A DNA stretch of 55,785 nt from an uncultured Pelagibacteraceae bacterium. Its GTDB lineage: Bacteria > Pseudomonadota > Alphaproteobacteria > Pelagibacterales > Pelagibacteraceae. A program made the translations under genes and the position numbers. Below are positions 28,418 through 38,081 of the stretch, piece by piece (the stretch's first letter is position 1; the number at the start of each line of letters is the position of its first letter). The notes below the pieces were generated by a model. The model was not told where the DNA came from. It saw only the letters and a list, made by a program, of their open reading frames with translations, and did not search any database. The stretch covers positions 1-55,785 of the forward strand of contig CACCZY010000004.1 in assembly GCA_902550635.1 (NCBI GenBank), read 5' to 3'.

Positions 28418-31282
28418 TTAAGCTGCATCTTCTTTAAATTCATCCATACTTGGACAAGTACAAAAAAGATTTTTGTCACCATACACATTATCGACTCTGG
28501 CAACTGGTGGCCAAAATTTATTAGATTTTAAAAACTCAGAAGGATAAGCCGCTTCTTCTCTAGTGTATTTATGCATCCATTCATTTGAGGCTAACTCTAA
28601 ATCAGTATGTGGTGCATTCTTTATAGGATTATCAATTTTATCAAACTTTCCTGATTTAATGTTATCAATTTCAGACTTAATCTTTATTAAAGTATCGCAA
28701 AATCTATCTAATTCTTTTAAACTTTCACTTTCAGTTGGCTCTATCATCATAGTTCCTGGAACTGGCCAAGACATTGTGGGAGCATGAAATCCGAAATCAA
28801 TTAATCTTTTTGCAATATCTTCTTCTGTAATTCCAGTTTCGCTCTTAATCGTTCTAATATCTATAATACACTCGTGGGCTACATTGCCTTTACTTCCTTT
28901 GTATAAAATTGGAAAATGATTTTTTAATCTATATGCAATATAATTTGCATTTAATATTGCAATTTGTGTTGCTAATTTTAATCCTTCAGATCCCATCATC
29001 TTTATATACATCCAAGATATTGACAAAATACTTGAACTTCCCCATGGTGCAGCAGAAACTGGGCCTATACCTGTAGTTGGCCCACAATCTTCAACAACTG
29101 GATGTTTAGGTAGGTAAATTTCTAAATGTTTTTTACATGCAATTGGTCCCATACCTGGTCCACCTCCTCCATGTGGTATACAGAATGTTTTATGTAAATT
29201 TATGTGACAAACATCTGGTCCAAAATTTCCAGGTTTTGCTATTCCAACAAGTGCATTTAAATTTGCGCCATCCATATATACTTGTCCGCCATGTTTATGG
29301 ATCAAATCACAAATATCGGATATTTTTTCTTCGAATACTCCATGCGTAGATGGATAAGTTACCATAAGAGCGCCGAGATTTTCTGAATGAAGTTCTGATT
29401 TCTTTTTTAAATCTTCAAAATCAACATTGCCTTCTTTATCACAATTAACTACAACAACTTTCATTCCAACCATTTGAGCACTAGCAGGATTTGTGCCATG
29501 TGCAGAGCTTGGGATTAAACAAACATTTCTATTTTTTTCACCTCTTTCTATATGATATTTTCTTATAACCATTAAGCCTGCATATTCTCCTTGAGCACCA
29601 GCATTCGGTTGTAATGAAATACCTGAAAAACCTGTAATAGATCTTAACCAGTTTTTTAAATCTGTAAAAAGTGTTCTAAAACCGTCCATTTGTTCAATTG
29701 GTACAAAAGGATGTGGTTCTGAAAATTCTCTCCAAGATATAGGTATCATCTCTGCAACTGCATTTAATTTCATTGTACATGATCCTAAAGCAATCATTGA
29801 ACGGTTAAGCGCAATATCCTTGTCCTCTAATCTTTTTAAATACCTAAGCATTTCAGTTTCGGAATGATAGCTATTGAAAACTGTGTGCTCTAAATACTTT
29901 GATGTTCTTAAAAGATTCTTAGGCAAGTTTGGTAAGCTTTCGGTTGGATTATCTTTTATTGATTCAGCGCAATTAAATATTTTCAATAGCTGGTTAGCCC
30001 TATAAACATTTTTCTTCTCATCAAAAGAAACTGCTAACATTTCTGAATTAACTTTTCTAATATTTACTTTTTGATCTAAAGCATTTTTAAATATTTTTTC
30101 TGTTTTATCTTTTGTTTTAATTACAACTGTATCAAAAAAATTGTTGGAATATATTTCATAACCAGATTTTTTTATCTTATCGGCAAAATTATTTGCTAAT
30201 TGAGAAACTCTTTCTGAAATTTTTTTTATACCATTAGGTCCATGATAAATAGCATAAGCTGCTGAAACAATTGCCAATAAAGCTTGAGCAGTACAAATAT
30301 TACTAGTGGCCTTGTCTCTTCTTATATGTTGTTCTCTTGTCTGAAGGGCAAGTCTATAAGCCTTGTTGCCATGTCTATCAACCGAGACTCCTATAATTCT
30401 ACCCGGCATTGATCTTTTAAACTCATCTTTTGTAGCAAAAAATGCAGCATGTGGTCCTCCATAGCCCATAGGGATTCCAAATCGTTGTGAATTTCCTACT
30501 GCTATATCTGCTCCTAACTCTGCAGGAGTTTTTAACTTCGCTAAAGCAAGCAGATCACACGCTAATACTGCTTTTCCATTTTTTTTCTTAATTTTACTAA
30601 TACTTTCGCTAGGATCTTTTATATCTCCTAGTGTTCCAGGATATTGAAGAATCCCGCAAATTATATCTTCGGAAATCTTATCTATGTCAGTGTCTTTACC
30701 AATTATCACTTTTAATCCCATTGGTTCTGCTCTTGTTTTAATTACATCAATAGTTTGAGGATGACAGTCATTTGAAACAAAAACTATTTTGCTATCTTTT
30801 TTATTTAACCTATGGCTTAAACCCATCGCTTCAGCAGCAGCGGTACCTTCGTCGAGTAATGAAGCATTAGCGATATCCATTCCCGTAAAATCAATAATCA
30901 TTTGTTGAAAGTTTAAAAGCATTTCTAATCTTCCTTGTGCAACTTCAGCCTGATAAGGAGTATAGGAAGTATACCATCCTGGATTTTCTAAAATATTTCT
31001 TACAATTACGTTTGGGGTATAAGTACCATAGTAACCCATTCCGATAAAATTAGAATAAATTTGATTTTTTTTAGAAATTGCTTTTAATTTTCTTAAAGCC
31101 TCATATTCTGAGTTGGGCTCACCTATACTAAGTACATCTTTTAATAAAATTTTTTCTGGTACAGTATTATCTATTAATTCGCTTAAAGATTTATATCCAA
31201 GTTGAGTTAGCATTTTTTGCTCATCTTTTTTCTTAGGACCTATGTGTCTCCTAATAAAATCTTTTTGAGAATTATGTAACAT
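28418..31282 (-). CDS. gcvP: Glycine dehydrogenase (decarboxylating), P protein
   Basis: FIRRHIGP, GYYGTYTPNVIVRNILENPGWYTSYTPYQAEVAQGRLE, INLHKTFCIPHGGGGPGMGPI (PLP Lys). Confidence 0.98.
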   Translation of the reverse strand: MLHNSQKDFIRRHIGPKKKDEQKMLTQLGYKSLSELIDNTVPEKILLKDVLSIGEPNSEYEALRKLKAISKKNQIYSNFIGMGYYGTYTPNVIVRNILENPGWYTSYTPYQAEVAQGRLEMLLNFQQMIIDFTGMDIANASLLDEGTAAAEAMGLSHRLNKKDSKIVFVSNDCHPQTIDVIKTRAEPMGLKVIIGKDTDIDKISEDIICGILQYPGTLGDIKDPSESISKIKKKNGKAVLACDLLALAKLKTPAELGADIAVGNSQRFGIPMGYGGPHAAFFATKDEFKRSMPGRIIGVSVDRHGNKAYRLALQTREQHIRRDKATSNICTAQALLAIVSAAYAIYHGPNGIKKISERVSQLANNFADKIKKSGYEIYSNNFFDTVVIKTKDKTEKIFKNALDQKVNIRKVNSEMLAVSFDEKKNVYRANQLLKIFNCAESIKDNPTESLPNLPKNLLRTSKYLEHTVFNSYHSETEMLRYLKRLEDKDIALNRSMIALGSCTMKLNAVAEMIPISWREFSEPHPFVPIEQMDGFRTLFTDLKNWLRSITGFSGISLQPNAGAQGEYAGLMVIRKYHIERGEKNRNVCLIPSSAHGTNPASAQMVGMKVVVVNCDKEGNVDFEDLKKKSELHSENLGALMVTYPSTHGVFEEKISDICDLIHKHGGQVYMDGANLNALVGIAKPGNFGPDVCHINLHKTFCIPHGGGGPGMGPIACKKHLEIYLPKHPVVEDCGPTTGIGPVSAAPWGSSSILSISWMYIKMMGSEGLKLATQIAILNANYIAYRLKNHFPILYKGSKGNVAHECIIDIRTIKSETGITEEDIAKRLIDFGFHAPTMSWPVPGTMMIEPTESESLKELDRFCDTLIKIKSEIDNIKSGKFDKIDNPIKNAPHTDLELASNEWMHKYTREEAAYPSEFLKSNKFWPPVARVDNVYGDKNLFCTCPSMDEFKEDAA

Positions 31283-31665
31283 TAGCTACTACTTTCCTTT
31301 GCAAATTTTTCATATTCTTCTCTACTCATTAAAGTATCAATTTCAGATTTATCTTTAATTTTTAATTTAAAAAACCATGCTGAACCTTCTGGATCTAAAT
31401 TAATTTTTGAAGGATCATCCACGATGGATTGATTAATATCCACTACTTCACCACTTATTGGTGTATACACATCGCTTGCGGCTTTTGTGGACTCTACAAC
31501 ACCAGCAGTTTTATCTTTTTCAACATTTGATCCTTTATCTGGAAGCTCTGTAAAAACAATATCTCCTAATTGCTCTGTAGCATGTTTGGTAATACCAATC
31601 GTAGCTATATCATCAGCAACTGTAACCCATTCATGTTCCTTTGAAAATTTAACTTCTGACATCAA
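31282..31665 (-). CDS. gcvH: Glycine cleavage system H protein
   Basis: [43 protein letters not shown] lipoyl-Lys region. Confidence 0.97.
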   Translation of the reverse strand: MMSEVKFSKEHEWVTVADDIATIGITKHATEQLGDIVFTELPDKGSNVEKDKTAGVVESTKAASDVYTPISGEVVDINQSIVDDPSKINLDPEGSAWFFKLKIKDKSEIDTLMSREEYEKFAKESSS

Positions 31666-32761
31666 CTTCTCCTTTCACATAGTTTTTTTTATAGAATGGC
31701 AAATCACATATACTCGCAGGTATTTTTTTTCCTCTAACTTCTAAAAATACCTTTGTATTTGATTTTGAAAATAAATTTGAAACATAGCCCATTGCTATAG
31801 GACCATTAACACTTGGTCCAAATGTTCCACTAGTTATTTTTCCTATTTGATTATTTTTTTCATCAAATATTTTTGTAGACTCTCTAGCTATAACTCTGCT
31901 ATCTGGTTTAATTCCTACCCTTATTTTTTTTACACCTTCATCAAATTGTCTTTTTATTTCTTTAGCTCCAGTAAATTCATCATTAATTCTATTTTTAGAA
32001 ATTGCCCATTTTAAATTTGCTTCAATCGGACTGGTTTCTTCATTAATATCGTGACCATATAGGCAAAGTCCTGCTTCAAGTCTTAAAGTGTCACGAGCAC
32101 CTAACCCAATTAGGTTTGAACCAAGCTCAATCATCTTTTCCACCAACTTATTTACTGAGTTATTTTTTATTGATATTTCAAAGCCATCCTCTCCTGTATA
32201 TCCTGATCTAGTTATATAAATATCTTCCGAGTTAAAGCTAAATTTATTTCCATTCATAAATTTTATTTTTTTAACACCTTTAATTATTTTTTCTAAAATA
32301 TCTTTTGATTCAGGTCCTTGAATTGCAACTAAAGATAAATCATCTCTTAAAATTAATTCAAATTTACTATCAAGTTTAGATTTTATAATTGATAAATCAT
32401 TCTCTTTACATGCAGCGTTTAGTATAATCATGTAACCATCTTCTATTTTTGTTATAATTAAATCATCATAAATCCCACCATTTTCTTTCATTAAAAAAGA
32501 ATATTTACTTTGATTAATAGATAATTTTTTAAGATCAGTTGGTAAGATTTTTTGCAAATTTTCAGTTAGATCATCTTTACCTTTAATAAATAGTTGTCCC
32601 ATATGAGAAACATCAAAAATTCCTGATTTTTTCCTTGTCATATTATGCTCAGCAATAATTCCATCCTTATATTGAATTGGCATCTCATAACCGGCAAAGT
32701 TAACAAACTTCGCGCCATGTTTTTTATGAAGATTAAATAGTGTTGTTTTTTTTACATTCAT
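31649..32761 (-). CDS. gcvT: Aminomethyltransferase, T protein
   Basis: [55 protein letters not shown]. Confidence 0.97.
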   Translation of the reverse strand: MNVKKTTLFNLHKKHGAKFVNFAGYEMPIQYKDGIIAEHNMTRKKSGIFDVSHMGQLFIKGKDDLTENLQKILPTDLKKLSINQSKYSFLMKENGGIYDDLIITKIEDGYMIILNAACKENDLSIIKSKLDSKFELILRDDLSLVAIQGPESKDILEKIIKGVKKIKFMNGNKFSFNSEDIYITRSGYTGEDGFEISIKNNSVNKLVEKMIELGSNLIGLGARDTLRLEAGLCLYGHDINEETSPIEANLKWAISKNRINDEFTGAKEIKRQFDEGVKKIRVGIKPDSRVIARESTKIFDEKNNQIGKITSGTFGPSVNGPIAMGYVSNLFSKSNTKVFLEVRGKKIPASICDLPFYKKNYVKGEVDVRS

Positions 32762-32770
32762 ATTAACTCT

Positions 32771-32918
32771 CGACCCCCTCTGTCTATGTGCCTGAGAGAT
32801 TTGCTCCTTCGGCGAGAATAATTCTCTTTCCAGAGTTAATATGTACGGTCCTTTTGCCTGAGAGTTTCCGGGGTGGTTGCTCCTTCGGCGCTATTATAAA
32901 ATAGTCTCTCCCGTGAGA
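32771..32918 (-). promoter_or_regulatory. Tandem glycine riboswitch upstream of gcvT
   Basis: Two copies of the glycine-aptamer core in the gcvT leader: GCGCCGAAGGAGCAA..ACUCUCAGGCAAAAGGACCG and CUCGCCGAAGGAGCAAAUCUCUCAGGCACAUAGACAGAGG. Confidence 0.95.
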
Positions 32919-32945
32919 TTTAACATATCATATAAAACAATTTTT

Positions 32946-33815
32946 TTAATTTTTTTTTTGGTCAATTAAAAGTGTGTAAAATTGAAGAAATACAGCAAAA
33001 ATAATTATTACACCTCCAATAATTACTGAAAATGGTGGATTTTCATTGATAAATAACCAAGCCCAGAAAGGACCTAAAACTGCCTCGGTAAGCATTATTA
33101 TTCCTACCATTGCTGATAATGTTTTTTTTGCTCCAATTGTTATAAATATAAATCCTAAACCAATTTGAAAAGATCCTGCTAGAAAAGCTAAAACAAGATC
33201 ATTTAATGAAATAGTTATTTTGTTTGAAACGATATAACCAATTAACATTGCTACCAAACCCGCGGTTAGTTGCAAAGGAACCATATCTACATCTGGGTAT
33301 TTTCTTACTATTAATATAAGAATAGCAAAAGTAATTGGCATTATGAAGGCCACTATATTTCCTGACATTTGCCCTGGTGATAAATTATTGCCCAACATAA
33401 TAATTAGTCCTGATACAGCTAAAATTATTGAAGCTAATGTAATTTTAGATATTTTTTCTTTTAAAAAAAAATAACCAAAAATCGCTAAAAAAATTGTTTG
33501 AGTCTGTATAATAAAATTTGTATTAGCAACGGTAGTTTTATACATGGCAAAAACATAACTACTGAAACCTATTCCAAGAATTATACCTCCTATTAGTCCA
33601 GGAAATCCCGATTTATAAACGGCCTTAAATATATCTTTTTTATAAACAAGAATTAGAAACAAAAATACAACTATCACAAAAAAAAATTGTCTCCAAAATA
33701 AAATTTGCCAAAGAGTAGCGCCTTCAAAAGATTTGACTATTAATCCACCAAAACTTAAAAAACAAGCTCCAAGAAAGACTAAAAAAGGTCCAGGAATTTT
33801 TTGTATAAAATTCAT
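32946..33815 (-). CDS. EamA/DMT family transporter
   Basis: Ten-TM pattern with EamA repeats; third such gene in window. Confidence 0.85.
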   Translation of the reverse strand: MNFIQKIPGPFLVFLGACFLSFGGLIVKSFEGATLWQILFWRQFFFVIVVFLFLILVYKKDIFKAVYKSGFPGLIGGIILGIGFSSYVFAMYKTTVANTNFIIQTQTIFLAIFGYFFLKEKISKITLASIILAVSGLIIMLGNNLSPGQMSGNIVAFIMPITFAILILIVRKYPDVDMVPLQLTAGLVAMLIGYIVSNKITISLNDLVLAFLAGSFQIGLGFIFITIGAKKTLSAMVGIIMLTEAVLGPFWAWLFINENPPFSVIIGGVIIIFAVFLQFYTLLIDQKKN

Positions 33816-34783
33816 GAAATTTGATTTAAAATATTCTGTGTTTCAAGATTATAAAATTTATATAGTTTTTCCGCATCCGACAGACTTACCTCTTTAAATT
33901 TTATTTTTGAACCAGGAACAATTTGAACTAGTTTGTCATAGTCAGCACTTATAACTACACCAATTTTTGGATAACCACCAATAGTTCCGTGATCTGATAG
34001 CATTATGATTGGATTTCCATCTGCAGGGATTTGTATAGTACCTTTTATTAATCCTTCGGATTTTATATTGGTATCTACTATATTTTTAATTTTGTTACCT
34101 TCTAGTCTCATACCCATTCGATCTGTTAACTTTGTTACATTAAATTCATTTTTAAAGAAAATATTTTTAGATTCTTTAGAAAAATAATTATAATTTGTAC
34201 CTCTAATAACTCTTATTTGTTCTATTTTAGTATTTATATAGTTTAATTTTTTTATTTGAATTTTATTATCTGAATTTGAAAAGAAAATTTTGTCACCTTT
34301 TTTAATTTTTTCACCATTATTTGATCCAATTTTTGCTTTTGTATTAGTCGAACAGCTGTTCCCAAATAAATTGACATCTATTTTTCCTGCTATTGCCAAA
34401 TAACCATATACCGATCTATTTGTAGATAATATATCTATTTCGTCTCCACTTTTTAAATTATATGTTTGATAAGAATTACCTTTTTCTAAAATTGAATTTT
34501 TTTTTCTTTTAATATTAAAGTTAACATCTCCTGTGATAGCAAAAGTAGTTGATTCTCCATTAAATTTTAACATAGGTCCTTGATAAGCAAATTCTATAAC
34601 TGCGCTATTCATTTTATTATTAACTAATTTATTTGAAATTAAATAATTTCTATTATCCATTGCTCCACTAAAAGGAACTCCTATGTGATAAAGATTTTTT
34701 CTTCCAAAATCTTGATATGTAGTATTTATACCAGATCTTATAACTTCAAAATTATTTTCTTTCATTCCATCCTTTGTATTCAT
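33812..34783 (-). CDS. pxpC: 5-oxoprolinase subunit C / biotin-dependent carboxyltransferase-like
   Basis: GINTTYQDFGRKNLYHIGVPFSGAMDNRNYLISNKLV; PIIMLSDHGTIGGYPKIGVVISAD. Confidence 0.93.
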   Translation of the reverse strand: MNTKDGMKENNFEVIRSGINTTYQDFGRKNLYHIGVPFSGAMDNRNYLISNKLVNNKMNSAVIEFAYQGPMLKFNGESTTFAITGDVNFNIKRKKNSILEKGNSYQTYNLKSGDEIDILSTNRSVYGYLAIAGKIDVNLFGNSCSTNTKAKIGSNNGEKIKKGDKIFFSNSDNKIQIKKLNYINTKIEQIRVIRGTNYNYFSKESKNIFFKNEFNVTKLTDRMGMRLEGNKIKNIVDTNIKSEGLIKGTIQIPADGNPIIMLSDHGTIGGYPKIGVVISADYDKLVQIVPGSKIKFKEVSLSDAEKLYKFYNLETQNILNQIS

Positions 34784-35432
34784 CTGTAGATATTTTGTAG
34801 AAATTAACCTTATCTCCTGGATTTATTAAAGCAGGATTTTTACTATTTTCTTTATTAAAAATATTTACTGGTGTATTTCCAATTATGTTCCAGCCTCCTG
34901 GACTTTCAAAAGTATAAATATTGCAAAATTGTTCAGTTATACCTATCGATCCTTTTGGAACTTTAACTCTAGGTGTTTCAAGTCTATTTAACCTAATTTC
35001 TTGATTAATGTCTCCTAAGAATGGCATTCCTGCTATAAATCCCGTCATATAACAAAAATAGTCTTTAGAAAAAAAATTTTCTATGATTTTTTCAAAAGAA
35101 ATTTTTAGCTTACTTTCGATTCTCTTTGAGTCAAGACTATATTTCTCGTTACAGCATACTGGAATTTTAACACTTTTATTAATTTTATTATTTAATTTTT
35201 TTAATTCAATATTTAAAATTTTTTTTTTAATTTTTTCAAAATTGGTTAAATTAAGATCAAACGATATAATTAATTTATTATATGATGGTGATATATTTGT
35301 AATTTCTGAAAAATTTTTATCTCTTAAATTATTAAAAAAATTAATTACATTTAAATTAGTTGCTCTATTAACTTCCTGGCCAAAATCACAATATAATGCT
35401 GCGTCACCAAGATTTGTTATATTTTTAATCAT
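34752..35432 (-). CDS. pxpB: 5-oxoprolinase subunit B (KipI-like)
   Basis: GFIAGMPFLGDI, RLETPRVKVPKGSIGITEQFCNIYTFESPGGWNIIGNTPVNIF. Confidence 0.93.
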   Translation of the reverse strand: MIKNITNLGDAALYCDFGQEVNRATNLNVINFFNNLRDKNFSEITNISPSYNKLIISFDLNLTNFEKIKKKILNIELKKLNNKINKSVKIPVCCNEKYSLDSKRIESKLKISFEKIIENFFSKDYFCYMTGFIAGMPFLGDINQEIRLNRLETPRVKVPKGSIGITEQFCNIYTFESPGGWNIIGNTPVNIFNKENSKNPALINPGDKVNFYKISTDEYKGWNERK

Positions 35433-35459
35433 GATGTGTTATACTTTACTATTAATATT

Positions 35460-36233
35460 ATGGAAATTAATATCAATTGTGATTTAGGAGAAAAATCTAA
35501 GTTTCACTCTAATAAGCATGATCCAGATTTACTTAAAATAGTAAATTCAGCAAATATTGCCTGTGGTTATCACGCGGGTGACGAAATGACCATGAACCAA
35601 GTAATAAAAATTTCAAAAAATAATGGTGTAAGTATAGGTGCACATCCATCATTTAATGATCCTGAAAATTTTGGAAGAAAAAGAATTAATCTAAATAATG
35701 CAGAGATTAAAAAATTAATAGTTGATCAATATGAAATATTACAAAAAATTGCGGTATCTCACGGAGAGAAGGTAACTCATATAAAACCCCATGGAGCCCT
35801 TAACAATATGGCGTGTGAAGATATAGAATTAGCAACAACAATTGCAGAAGCAATCAATGATATAAATAAAGATTTAATATATTTAGTACCAACTGGTTCA
35901 AAAATGGAAATAGCTGCAAAGAAACTAAAAATGAAAATAGCATGTGAAATTTTTGCTGATAGAAATTATGAAGATGATGGCAATTTAGTTTCAAGATCCA
36001 AGCCGAATGCATTAATTACAAACCCTATAGAAGCACAAAAACATGTTCTAAGCATGATAAAAAATCAGTCTTTGAACTGCTTGTCTGGAAAAAAAATACC
36101 TTGTGAAATTGATTCTGTTTGTATACACGGCGATAATGAAAGTTCATTATCGACTGCTAAATCTATAAGAGAAAACCTAATTGATAATAACATTTCTTTA
36201 AAACCATTAAATAAAATGGTTAAATTTAATTAA
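35460..36233 (+). CDS. pxpA: 5-oxoprolinase subunit A (LamB/YcsF)
   Basis: MEININCDLGEK, SANIACGYHAGDEMTM, GAHPSFNDPENFGRK, HIKPHGALNN. Confidence 0.95.
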   Translation: MEININCDLGEKSKFHSNKHDPDLLKIVNSANIACGYHAGDEMTMNQVIKISKNNGVSIGAHPSFNDPENFGRKRINLNNAEIKKLIVDQYEILQKIAVSHGEKVTHIKPHGALNNMACEDIELATTIAEAINDINKDLIYLVPTGSKMEIAAKKLKMKIACEIFADRNYEDDGNLVSRSKPNALITNPIEAQKHVLSMIKNQSLNCLSGKKIPCEIDSVCIHGDNESSLSTAKSIRENLIDNNISLKPLNKMVKFN

Positions 36234-36260
36234 ATAATCATTTTAAATTTTGTACCATTT
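36214..36260. terminator. Candidate bidirectional terminator between convergent pxpA and dctM-like genes
   Basis: AAATGGT-t-AAATTTAA ... TTAAATTT-tgt-ACCATTT inverted repeat overlapping both 3' ends. Confidence 0.4.
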
Positions 36261-37548
36261 GTTGTGGCAACCAAAGTGCTATTTCTGGAAATATAATAAT
36301 AATAATAGTTGCAAATATCATTAGTAAAAAAAGTGGAAATGCACTTTTTGCAATATAGCCCATATCTTTATTTGCCATTCCCTGAAGCACAAATAAATTA
36401 AAACCAACAGGTGGAGTAATTTGTGCCATTTCTACTACTACAACCAAAAAAATTCCAAACCAAATCATATCAAATCCTGCTTGCCTTATCATTGGTTCAA
36501 TAATAGCCATTGTTAATACTACTGCTGAAATTCCATCAAGAAACATTCCCAATATAATATAGAAAATAGTTAAAACAAAAATTAGCAAATATGGTGATAG
36601 TTCCATACTTTCAATCCAAATTGCAAGATTTCTTGGTAATCCAGTAAAACCCATAGCTAAAGATAAAAATGAAGATCCAGCAAGGATAAATGCAATCATA
36701 CAAGAAGTTTTTGTTGCTCCTAATAATGACTGCTTGAAAGTTTTAATAGTCAAACTTTTTTGAAAAAACGAAAGAATTAATGCTCCTAAAACACCTAAAG
36801 ATGCAGCTTCAGTGGCTGTTGCAATTCCTGTATAAATTGATCCAATAACACCTAAAATTAAAATAATAACTGGTAAAAGTTGCTTTGATCTACTTAACTT
36901 TTCTAAAAATGAAAAATTTTCATCGGATTTTGGCATTTGATTTTTATTAATTAAAGACCAACAAATTACATAAAACATAAAGATTATTGCTATCATTATG
37001 CCTGGTAAAATTCCTGCAATAAATAACTTTGCAATCGACTCTTGTACCGTTACTCCATAAATAATCAAAATTATCGATGGAGGTATAAGCAATCCCAAGG
37101 TTCCTGATCCTGCTAAACTACCAAGTAAAATTTTTTCTGGATAATTTCTTTTTCTCAGTTCAGGAATTGACATTTTTCCAACAGTTGCAACTGTTGCTGC
37201 TGAAGATCCAGATATTGCTGCAAATAATGCACAACCAACAACATTAACATGTATTAATCCACCAGGTAATCTTTGCATCCACGGTGAAAGACCTTTGAAT
37301 AAATTTTCAGATAATTTTGTTCTAAATAATATTTCTCCCATCCATACGAACAATGGAAGTGCAGTAAGTGTCCAAGAAGAGCTGGTGCCCCATATTGTTG
37401 TTGCCATAGCATCTCCAACTGGTCTAGATGTAAATAACATCATTCCTAAAGAGGAAACACCAATCATGCTAATCGCTACCCAAACTCCAGATCCTAAAAA
37501 AAATAGTAAGATACTTATAAAAAATATAGTTAAAAAAATTTCAGTCAT
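36238..37548 (-). CDS. dctM: TRAP transporter large permease
   Basis: ATVATVGKMSIPELRKRNYPEKILLGSLAGSGTLGLLIPPSI; TPPVGFNLFVLQG. Confidence 0.95.
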   Translation of the reverse strand: MTEIFLTIFFISILLFFLGSGVWVAISMIGVSSLGMMLFTSRPVGDAMATTIWGTSSSWTLTALPLFVWMGEILFRTKLSENLFKGLSPWMQRLPGGLIHVNVVGCALFAAISGSSAATVATVGKMSIPELRKRNYPEKILLGSLAGSGTLGLLIPPSIILIIYGVTVQESIAKLFIAGILPGIMIAIIFMFYVICWSLINKNQMPKSDENFSFLEKLSRSKQLLPVIILILGVIGSIYTGIATATEAASLGVLGALILSFFQKSLTIKTFKQSLLGATKTSCMIAFILAGSSFLSLAMGFTGLPRNLAIWIESMELSPYLLIFVLTIFYIILGMFLDGISAVVLTMAIIEPMIRQAGFDMIWFGIFLVVVVEMAQITPPVGFNLFVLQGMANKDMGYIAKSAFPLFLLMIFATIIIIIFPEIALWLPQQMVQNLK

Positions 37549-38027
37549 TTTTTAAATATTTTTAAAATTAATTGGTGAAAAATACATATAAAAAATATAA
37601 ATGAACCAATAGCTACACTTGTTTGGGGTATCCAAATCAAAATTTCATCTGCACCCTCGCTTCTTTCTTGAAATTTATATGAAATAATTAACATTTTAAT
37701 AAAGTAAAATGCTAAATATCCAGAAAAAAATGCACCTAATATCAAACACCAAAGTTCCATAATGTTTCTTTTTGCTTTTCCTACTTTTTCTAAAAATAAA
37801 GTTATTCTAATATGTCCGCCCTCTACGAAAGTATAAGATAATGCAAAAAAAGATGCTGCAGCCATACTATATCCTGAATATTCTGCCAGTCCTCTTATAT
37901 AAAAACCAAATATTCTTGATGAAATTCCAACTAATATAAAAAGAGCTATTAATATTAAAAAACCTGCAGCAATAAATCCTGACAATATATAAATTTTTTT
38001 AAGATTTTTATCTAAAATTTTTAACAT
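37545..38027 (-). CDS. dctQ: TRAP transporter small permease
   Basis: 4-TM DctQ-like protein with GGHIRITLFLEKV. Confidence 0.92.
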   Translation of the reverse strand: MLKILDKNLKKIYILSGFIAAGFLILIALFILVGISSRIFGFYIRGLAEYSGYSMAAASFFALSYTFVEGGHIRITLFLEKVGKAKRNIMELWCLILGAFFSGYLAFYFIKMLIISYKFQERSEGADEILIWIPQTSVAIGSFIFFICIFHQLILKIFKK

Positions 38028-38034
38028 GATTTTT

Positions 38035-38064
38035 ATAAGGCCACTCTTTATATGGTGGCCTTAT
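38035..38064 (-). promoter_or_regulatory. Perfect 10-bp stem-loop between binding-protein and permease genes
   Basis: ATAAGGCCAC(38035-38044) / GTGGCCTTAT(38055-38064), 10-nt loop. Confidence 0.75.
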
Positions 38065-38081
38065 ATTTTAAGATTATTAAA

